Shown: positions 56,839-64,000 of the stretch, piece after piece
How the letters are laid out: each line of letters starts with the position of its first letter
How positions within the stretch are numbered: position 1 is the stretch's first letter
Source: Escarpia spicata
Taxonomy: Eukaryota; Annelida; Polychaeta; Sabellida; Siboglinidae
DNA: 64,000 nucleotides
Reading direction: 5' to 3'
NCBI GenBank assembly: GCA_963995525.1
Contig: OZ023211.1
Span: 57,734,420-57,798,419 of the forward strand
Notes under the pieces: model-generated
What the model saw: the letters and a program-made list of their open reading frames with translations, nothing else
The model's database searches: none
What the model was told of the DNA's origin: nothing
Translations under genes and position numbers: made by a program

Positions 56839-56941
56839 CACATGCTCGCTCACGCATGCACCCATGCATGCATTCATTCATGCACGCATTCACTCATGCT
56901 TGTACCCATGCTCGCTCAAACACACACACGCTCACTCACAC
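56839..56941. repeat. CA/CATGCA/CATTCA simple-repeat tract, target of the hAT insertion
   Basis: Degenerate CATGC, CATTCA and CACA steps. The tract resumes after the transposon (CTCACACACACAGACACAC at 58350), showing that the insertion split one microsatellite. Confidence 0.8.
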
Positions 56942-58349
56942 CAGGGATGAGAAATTTCCGTTTTTTGCAGGAATTCCGGTTTTTATACTGCTCCAAAGAT
57001 CACTTTTGTGAATCGTGTAAATCTGGGGGAAAAAAAATGAATGTTGGGTGTAGGGCATATACAATCCTGGAAAATTCACTGACGATCTATCTGCGGATTG
57101 AGTTAACCATCTATCCACCGAGTGTCGCCACATGTTAATGACGTTGCCTGGCGATTAGAGACAGAACCAACCCAACCGAACCCGTGAATCTGCGAAGTAA
57201 AACCCTTAGTTCTGTTGGCTGTTCGCTTCAGCGCACAAAAGCAGTGGACCAATAGGAAACGACGATGTATTTTGTGGAGATGTCGATCATTTTCGAACAC
57301 AATGGGTAATCGACGATTTGTTGTACGGCAAGAGAAATGTTGCATGAAGGACATTGACAAAAGTGTCAAGAATAAGTGGAATTGGGCGTGGCTGGAGAGA
57401 TCGGCTGGAGACACTATGTTGGATATATTCATCAGTAAATTATCAGCACCAGGGAAAGCCTACTGTTTGTGGTGCGAGGCCGATGTCAACTATGCGGATT
57501 GGATCCTGCAGGCTACAGTCAGAGGGGAACTGAAGGCACTGAAGTACACACGCTGGCACTGCCCACGCTGGAAGTTCGCCGATTCCATGTAGACAACACA
57601 CTTCCTCAAGCACCCACAAGTTCCAGATTGGACTCGTGGTGGGCTACCATATTCTCTACTGGCAAGTTCCCAGCCTTGTCAAAGCTGGTGGCTGCAATGT
57701 TGAGCTGCTTTCATGGTCCTCAAGTGGAAGGGTGTTTTAGTCACATGTCTAGCATCATGAATACTGCCACTGCCAGAAAGAATGTTAGTACATTCAACAC
57801 TATCCAGGCAGTGAAGTACTCACTCATGGCAAGCAACAAGAATGCTATACAGGACTTCCACAAACAGGACTGGTCGCCTCGTTCACAACACGAGGGGTGC
57901 ATACAAAATGTACTCCATCCTTCTTGCCAAGGAATGAAAGATGAACGAGGAGAAGAAAACTGAGCTGAACATGTCAAAGATGAAGGCAGCCACCAAGTAC
58001 AAAGCTAAGGAAGCAGTTGAGCTGGCAACGAAGAAAGCTGGGCTGTTCTGACAAAGCTGGCCAAGGAGAAAGCTGCCCGTCAGCCAACTCTTGTTAAGCC
58101 CAGAAATTATCATTAACAAATGAGTTAGTACTATGACAATGTGTGCGTGAGTCTGTGTTCTTTTTTTGCTATTGGAAATGTTAAGATTTTCTATTTAATA
58201 TTGCTCAAAATACACCATATGTCATCTGCAATTAAAAAACATCTCTGAGGAGTCCTCCTTCCCCCCGATTAGATGAGACAGTTCTCTCGGGCTGAAATGT
58301 GGGCCACAGCTAAATTTCCGGTTTTTTCTCTGAATGTCACTCATCCCTG
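56942..58349 (+). mobile_element. internally deleted hAT transposon, 1408 bp
   Basis: Terminal inverted repeats CAGGGATGAG at both ends, with nearby inverted AAATTTCCG(G/T)TTTTT subterminal text. The flanks share CTCACAC (56935-56941 and 58350-58356). The usual 8-bp duplication cannot be fixed because the site is a CA repeat. The interior encodes the N-terminal zinc-finger region and the C-terminal hAT dimerisation region, with no room for the DDE catalytic domain. Non-autonomous. Confidence 0.8.
57302..57963 (+). pseudogene. hAT-like transposase remnant: zinc-finger region joined to dimerisation domain
   Basis: An ATG at 57302 opens MGNRRFVVRQEKCCMK; a KNKWNWAWL segment and a CLWC knuckle (AYCLWCEADVNYADW) follow, the pattern of the DNA-binding zinc finger in this hAT group. 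Near 57560-57590 the frame shifts and the other frame continues with FPALSKLVAAMLSCFHGPQV and CFSHMSSIMN, the C-terminal hAT dimerisation motif. Complete hAT transposases are usually 600-800 residues. Here about 220 remain and the RNase-H-like catalytic core is missing. After the stop at 57961 a Lys/Ala-rich stretch (KMKAATKYKAKEAVEL) is open in another frame to about 58050, probably the natural C-terminus. Confidence 0.7.
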
Positions 58350-58452
58350 CTCACACACACAGACACACACACACTTTTTTAAGTTTAAAATATTAAATGC
58401 ATTAATTTAATTGTATTCATTAAATTTAATAAGACAATTAGTTAAGTAAAAT

Positions 58453-61400
58453 GTATTGTGTAGCGTCATGTATATCTTGATATATTCTGTTCATAGTCTG
58501 TACTTTAGATGTAGATCACAGAGTTACTTAAATACAGTGTAGATGAAGACCGCCTGAGTATTGTGTAGTGTCATGTATATCTTGACATATTCTGTTCATA
58601 GTCTGTACTTTAGATGTAGATCACAGAGTTACTTAAATACAGTGTAGATGAAGACCGCCTGAGTATTGTGTAGTGTCATGTATATCTAGACATATTCTGT
58701 TCATAGTCTGTACTTTAGATGTAGATCACAGAGTTACTTAAATACAGTGTAGATGAAGACCGCCTGAGTATTGTGTAGTGTCATGTATATCTAGACATAT
58801 TCTGTTCATAGTCTGTACTTTAGATGTAGATCACAGAGTTACTTAAATACAGTGTAGATGAAGACCGCCTGAGTATTGTGTAGTGTCATGTATATCTTGA
58901 CATATTCTGTTCATAGTCTGTACTTTAGATGTAGATCACAGAGTTACTTAAATATGGTGTAGATGAAGACCGCCTGAGTATTGTGTAGTGTCATGTATAT
59001 CTTGACATATTCTGTTCATAGTCTGTACTTTAGATGTAGATCACAGAGTTATTTAAATATAGTGTAGATGAAGACCGCCTGAGTATTGTGTAGTGTCATG
59101 TATATCTTGACATATTCTGTTCATAGTCTGTACTTTAGATGTAGATCACAGAGTTACTTAAATACAGTGTAGATGAAGACCGCCTGTGTATTGTGTAGTG
59201 TCATGTATATCTTGACATATTCTGTTCATAGTCTGTACTTTAGATGTAGATCACAGAGTTACTTAAATATGGTGTAGATGAAGACCGCCTGAGTATTGTG
59301 TAGTGTCATGTATATCTTGACATATTCTGTTCATAGTCTGTACTTTAGATGTAGATCACAGAGTTACTTAAATATGGTGTAGATGAAGACCACCTGTGTA
59401 TTGTGTAGTGTCATGTATATCTTGACATATTCTGTTCATAGTCTGTACTTTAGATGTAGATCACAGAGTTACTTAAATATGGTGTAGATGAAGACCGCCT
59501 GAGTATTGTGTAGTGTCATGTATATCTTGACATATTCTGTTCATAGTCTGTACTTTAGATGTAGATCACAGAGTTACTTAAATATGGTGTAGATGAAGAC
59601 CGCCTGAGTATTGTGTAGCGTCATGTATATCTTGACATATTCTGTTCATAGTCTGTACTTTAGATGTAGATCACAGAGTTACTTAAATACGGTGTAGATG
59701 AAGACCGCCTGAGTATTGTGTAGCGTCATGTATATCTTCACATATTCTGTTCATAGTCTGTACTTTAGATGTAGATCACAGAGTTACTTAAATACAGTGT
59801 AGATGAAGACCGCCTGAGTATTGTGTAGTGTCATGTATATCTTGACATATTCTGTTCATAGTCTGTACTTTAGATGTAGATCACAGAGTTACTTAAATAC
59901 AGTGTAGATGAAGACCGCCTGAGTATTGTGTAGTGTCATGTATATCTTGACATATTCTGTTCATAGTCTGTACTTTAGATGTAGATCACAGAGTTACTTA
60001 AATACGGTGTAGATGAAGACTGCCTGAGTATTGTGTAGTGTCATGTATATCTTGACATATTCTGTTCATAGTCTGTACTTTAGATGTAGATCACAGAGTT
60101 ACTTAAATACAGTGTAGATGAAGACCGCCTGAGTATTGTGTAGTGTCATGTATATCTTGACATATTCTGTTCATAGTCTGTACTTTAGATGTAGATCACA
60201 GAGTTACTTAAATACAGTGTAGATGAAGACCGCCTGTGTATTGTGTAGCGTCATGTATATCTTCACATATTCTGTTCATAGTCTGTACTTTAGATGTAGA
60301 TCACAGAGTTACTTAAATACGGTGTAGATGAAGACCGCCTGAGTATTGTGTAGTGTCATGTATATCTTGACATATTCTGTTCATAGTCTGTACTTTAGAT
60401 GTAGATCACAGAGTTACTTAAATACAGTGTAGATGAAGACCGCCTGAGTATTGTGTAGTGTCATGTATATCTTGACATATTCTGTTCATAGTCTGTACTT
60501 TAGATGTAGATCACAGAGTTACTTAAATACAGTGTAGATGAAGACCGCCTGTGTATTGTGTAGTGTCATGTATATCTTGACATATTCTGTTCATAGTCTG
60601 TACTTTAGATGTAGATCACAGAGTTACTTAAATATGGTGTAGATGAAGACCGCCTGAGTATTGTGTAGTGTCATGTATATCTTGACATATTCTGTTCATA
60701 GTCTGTACTTTAGATGTAGATCACAGAGTTACTTAAATACAGTGTAGATGAAGACCGCCTGTGTATTGTGTAGTGTCATGTATATCTTGACATATTCTGT
60801 TCATAGTCTGTACTTTAGATGTAGATCACAGAGTTACTTAAATACAGTGTAGATGAAGACCGCCTGTGTATTGTGTAGTGTCATGTATATCTTGACATAT
60901 TCTGTTCATAGTCTGTACTTTAGATGTAGATCACAGAGTTACTTAAATATGGTGTAGATGAAGACCGCCTGAGTATTGTGTAGTGTCATGTATATCTTGA
61001 CATATTCTGTTCATAGTCTGTACTTTAGATGTAGATCACAGAGTTACTTAAATACAGTGTAGATGAAGACCGCCTGTGTATTGTGTAGTGTCATGTATAT
61101 CTTGACATATTCTGTTCATAGTCTGTACTTTAGATGTAGATCACAGAGTTACTTAAATACGGTGTAGATGAAGACCGCCTGAGTATTGTGTAGTGTCATG
61201 TATATCTTGACATATTCTGTTCATAGTCTGTACTTTAGATGTAGATCACAGAGTTACTTAAATATGGTGTAGATGAAGACCGCCTGAGTATTGTGTAGTG
61301 TCATGTATATCTTGACATATTCTGTTCATAGTCTGTACTTTAGATGTAGATCACAGAGTTACTTAAATATGGTGTAGATGAAGACCGCCTGAGTATTGTG

Positions 61401-63045
61401 TAGTGTCATGTATATCTTGACATATTCTGTTCATAGTCTGTACTTTAGATGTAGATCACAGAGTTACTTAAATATGGTGTAGATGAAGACCGCCTGAGTA
61501 TTGTGTAGCGTCATGTATATCTTCACATATTCTGTTCATAGTCTGTACTTTAGATGTAGATCACAGAGTTACTTAAATACAGTGTAGATGAAGACCGCCT
61601 GAGTATTGTGTAGTGTCATGTATATCTTGACATATTCTGTTCATAGTCTGTACTTTAGATGTAGATCACAGAGTTACTTAAATACAGTGTAGATGAAGAC
61701 CGCCTGAGTATTGTGTAGTGTCATGTATATCTTGACATATTCTGTTCATAGTCTGTACTTTAGATGTAGATCACAGAGTTACTTAAATACGGTGTAGATG
61801 AAGACTGCCTGAGTATTGTGTAGTGTCATGTATATCTTGACATATTCTGTTCATAGTCTGTACTTTAGATGTAGATCACAGAGTTACTTAAATACGGTGT
61901 AGATGAAGACCGCCTGAGTATTGTGTAGTGTCATGTATATCTTCACATATTCTGTTCATAGTCTGTACTTTAGATGTAGATCACAGAGTTACTTAAATAC
62001 AGTGTAGATGAAGACCGCCTGAGTATTGTGTAGTGTCATGTATATCTTCACATATTCTGTTCATAGTCTGTACTTTTGATGTAGATCACAGAGTTATTTA
62101 AATACGGTGTAGATGAAGACTGCCTGAGTATTGTGTAGCGTCATGTATATCTTCACATATTCTGTTCATAGTCTGTACTTTAGATGTAGATCACAGAGTT
62201 ACTTAAATACGGTGTAGATGAAGACCGCCTGAGTATTGTGTAGCGTCATGTATATCTTGACATATTCTGTTCATAGTCTGTACTTTAGATGTAGATCACA
62301 GAGTTACTTAAATACGGTGTAGATGAAGACCGCCTGAGTATTGTGTAGCGTCATGTATATCTTCACATATTCTGTTCATAGTCTGTACTTTAGATGTAGA
62401 TCACAGAGTTACTTAAATACGGTGTAGATGAAGACCGCCTGAGTATTGTGTAGCGTCATGTATATCTTCACATATTCTGTTCATAGTCTGTACTTTAGAT
62501 GTAGATCACAGTTACTTAAATACGGTGTAGATGAAGACCGCCTGAGTATTGTGTAGCGTCATGTATATCTTCACATATTCTGTTCATAGTCTGTACTTTA
62601 GATGTAGATCACAGAGTTACTTAAATACGGTGTAGATGAAGACCGCCTGAGTATTGTGTAGCGTCATGTATATCTTGACATATTCTGTTCATAGTCTGTA
62701 CTTTAGATGTAGATCACAGAGTTACTTAAATACGGTGTAGATGAAGACCGCCTGAGTATTGTGTAGCGTCATGTATATCTTCACATATTCTGTTCATAGT
62801 CTGTACTTTAGATGTAGATCACAGAGTTACTTAAATACAGTGTAGATGAAGACCGCCTGAGTATTGTGTAGTGTCATGTATATCTTGACATATTCTGTTC
62901 ATAGTCTGTACTTTAGATGTAGATCACAGAGTTACTTAAATACGGTGTAGATGAAGACCGCCTGAGTATTGTGTAGCGTCATGTATATCTTGACATATTC
63001 TGTTCATAGTCTGTACTTTAGATGTAGATCACAGAGTTACTTAAA
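58453..63045. repeat. 105-bp satellite array, about 44 copies
   Basis: A unit of 105 bp (phase mark TTGTGTAG at 58456, 58561, 58666, 58771 and on) repeats without interruption for 4.6 kb. Units are nearly identical, with variable sites: GTGTC/GCGTC, CTTGACA/CTTCACA/CTAGACA, AATACAG/AATATGG/AATACGG, and CCTGAG/CCTGTG. Variants cluster: CTAGACA only in two adjacent early units, GCGTC with CTTCACA mostly in the right-hand third. One unit near 62510 lacks two bases. No frame is kept open and no hammerhead core (CTGATGA...GAAA) is seen. Both ends stop within a unit. Confidence 0.97.
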
Positions 63046-63369
63046 TACACAAAGGCGACTGGCAAATCAATAAATACTGTACCGCTTCATTAACCGGAAG
63101 TTAGAGAGACTGGGTATATACTCTAGTGTGTTTACCTAAGGCAATGTAAACTCATCATAGCAAGACTGACTGGACAGGAGATATCAGGCCCTGTTGTTGA
63201 TCAAGGCACCCATCCATCAATAGTTGTATTTGTTATTTGTTTATTTTAATGTATATTCTTAGTACAACCATAGGCCTACTGCTACGTGGACTCTCAGAGT
63301 GGTGATCTCCAACCCACATATATCATGATGTGTGTATAATACATATCTAACTATTAATACACTTATTTT
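63046..63369. other. no gene recognised
   Basis: Right flank of the satellite. No feature seen. Confidence 0.4.
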
Positions 63370-63740
63370 GAGGCATTGTAAGTTCATCTCCTCCCAGGTG
63401 TTGAGGTCCAGTCGCCTCTCAACGTTCAGTCGTTTCCATAGACCACTGGCCTCTGATCTACCAATAGGCAATGCATTTAAAAAACAAAGATAGTTCTATG
63501 AATGGAGAGAAGATCCAGTTTTTCAGTTATTGATACTCTACGTAGTTACCTCTGAAGAGTCTCAAGAAACTATATTCAGATCACCAAAAACTAGTTTCTT
63601 CAGAAGTAACTATGTACAGTAACAAAGTTAGTTATTTTTAGTTATTTACTTACGTGTTTGCTTTGCTACCTGTCAGAGAAACATGGAAACTGTAGAGTGG
63701 TTAGTGACTTCCCAGATGGCTCTACCGAGAACTGAATTAA
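63370..63740 (+). repeat. dispersed repeat family R3, copy 2
   Basis: The longer relative of 43455-43700. It also contains an internal inverted pair, GTAGTTACCTCTGAAGAGTC near 63543 and TTCTTCAGAAGTAACTA near 63597, absent from the other copy. Non-coding; the 70-codon minus frame at 63259-63471 is incidental. Confidence 0.65.
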
Positions 63741-64000
63741 AACAAAAAATACTGTAACGGTAATAAACTGATACCCTAGGTTTGTTGCTGTACAGGTGGA
63801 TGCCAGCTGTTGGTATATGACTAACACCGCTGTATGAACTGCAATGGAAGGGGAAGGGGAAGGGAGACCGTGTTACATAACTTTATCTAGTGACATGTAC
63901 ACCCATCTTTTGGATGGGTTGAGTTCATTTACTGGGTGGCGATTTTAGCTGAGGGCTATAAAAGGGCTAAAATACAAATTTACAAATGTATGTCACAATG
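63741..64000. other. no gene recognised
   Basis: GGAAGGGGAAGGGGAAGGGA at 63846 is a short purine repeat. Nothing else is seen. Confidence 0.4.

Noticed and set aside
56599..57138. 179-codon plus frame
   Set aside because: It crosses a simple repeat and the left end of a hAT element, so it is a chance fusion of unrelated segments.
58453..63045. Self-cleaving (hammerhead) satellite RNA
   Set aside because: I looked for the conserved core CTGATGA and GAAA on both strands of the 105-bp unit and did not find it.

Overview
The window looks like non-coding, repeat-dense DNA from an animal nuclear genome. The base composition is AT-rich and no long gene-like reading frame lacks a transposon explanation. 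There are several LINE-type reverse transcriptases, tRNA-derived SINEs, hAT-type terminal inverted repeats and palindromic MITEs, and many micro- and minisatellites. There are no bacterial operons, rRNAs or CRISPR arrays. A marine invertebrate, perhaps a mollusc or another lophotrochozoan, is my best guess, but this rests on the style of the repeats and not on any diagnostic gene.

Layout. 1-7 kb: one unassigned open stretch at the left edge, three short minisatellites, two purine-pyrimidine alternating tracts, a candidate small exon (4688-4774) and a palindromic MITE (4795-4925). 7.06-11.2 kb: a nest of three LINEs. A minus-strand element (A) is split inside its endonuclease domain by a plus-strand CR1-like copy and by a second minus-strand LINE (B). 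11.9-28.5 kb: SINE copies, five copies of one imperfectly palindromic MITE family, a decayed LINE fragment, a hAT-ended element (19093-20649) with a SINE fragment inside it, and minisatellites with 21-, 31-, 27- and 15-bp units. 28.5-42 kb: simple-sequence tracts, 50-bp and 25-bp minisatellites, a LINE 3' end (35625-36300), a pair of LTR-like direct repeats (38.2 and 39.0 kb), a TA-flanked MITE, and the best host-gene candidate, a probable first coding exon at 40955-41100. 42-50 kb: a LINE tail, a hAT-ended element (43814-45243) with a near-perfect 8-bp target duplication and an intact unassigned 110-residue frame, a 166-bp MITE, a LINE copy broken by a microsatellite, and a 39-bp minisatellite of about 1.1 kb. 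51-54 kb: the best-preserved gene, an 856-codon endonuclease/reverse transcriptase frame of a 5'-truncated LINE. 54-64 kb: an inverted-repeat element, another SINE and MITE, an internally deleted hAT element (56942-58349), then a 4.6-kb satellite of about 44 copies of a 105-bp unit, and one copy of a dispersed repeat.

How the parts relate. Four copies of the same CR1-like LINE family lie in the window, all in plus orientation. Nesting gives relative ages: LINE A is older than the copies inside it, and the 19.1-kb hAT element predates or carried the SINE fragment within it. Most long open frames over minisatellites are by-products of repeat periods that lack stop codons and are not listed as genes. 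Host-gene signal is limited to a few short exon-like segments, so the window may be intergenic or lie in long introns.
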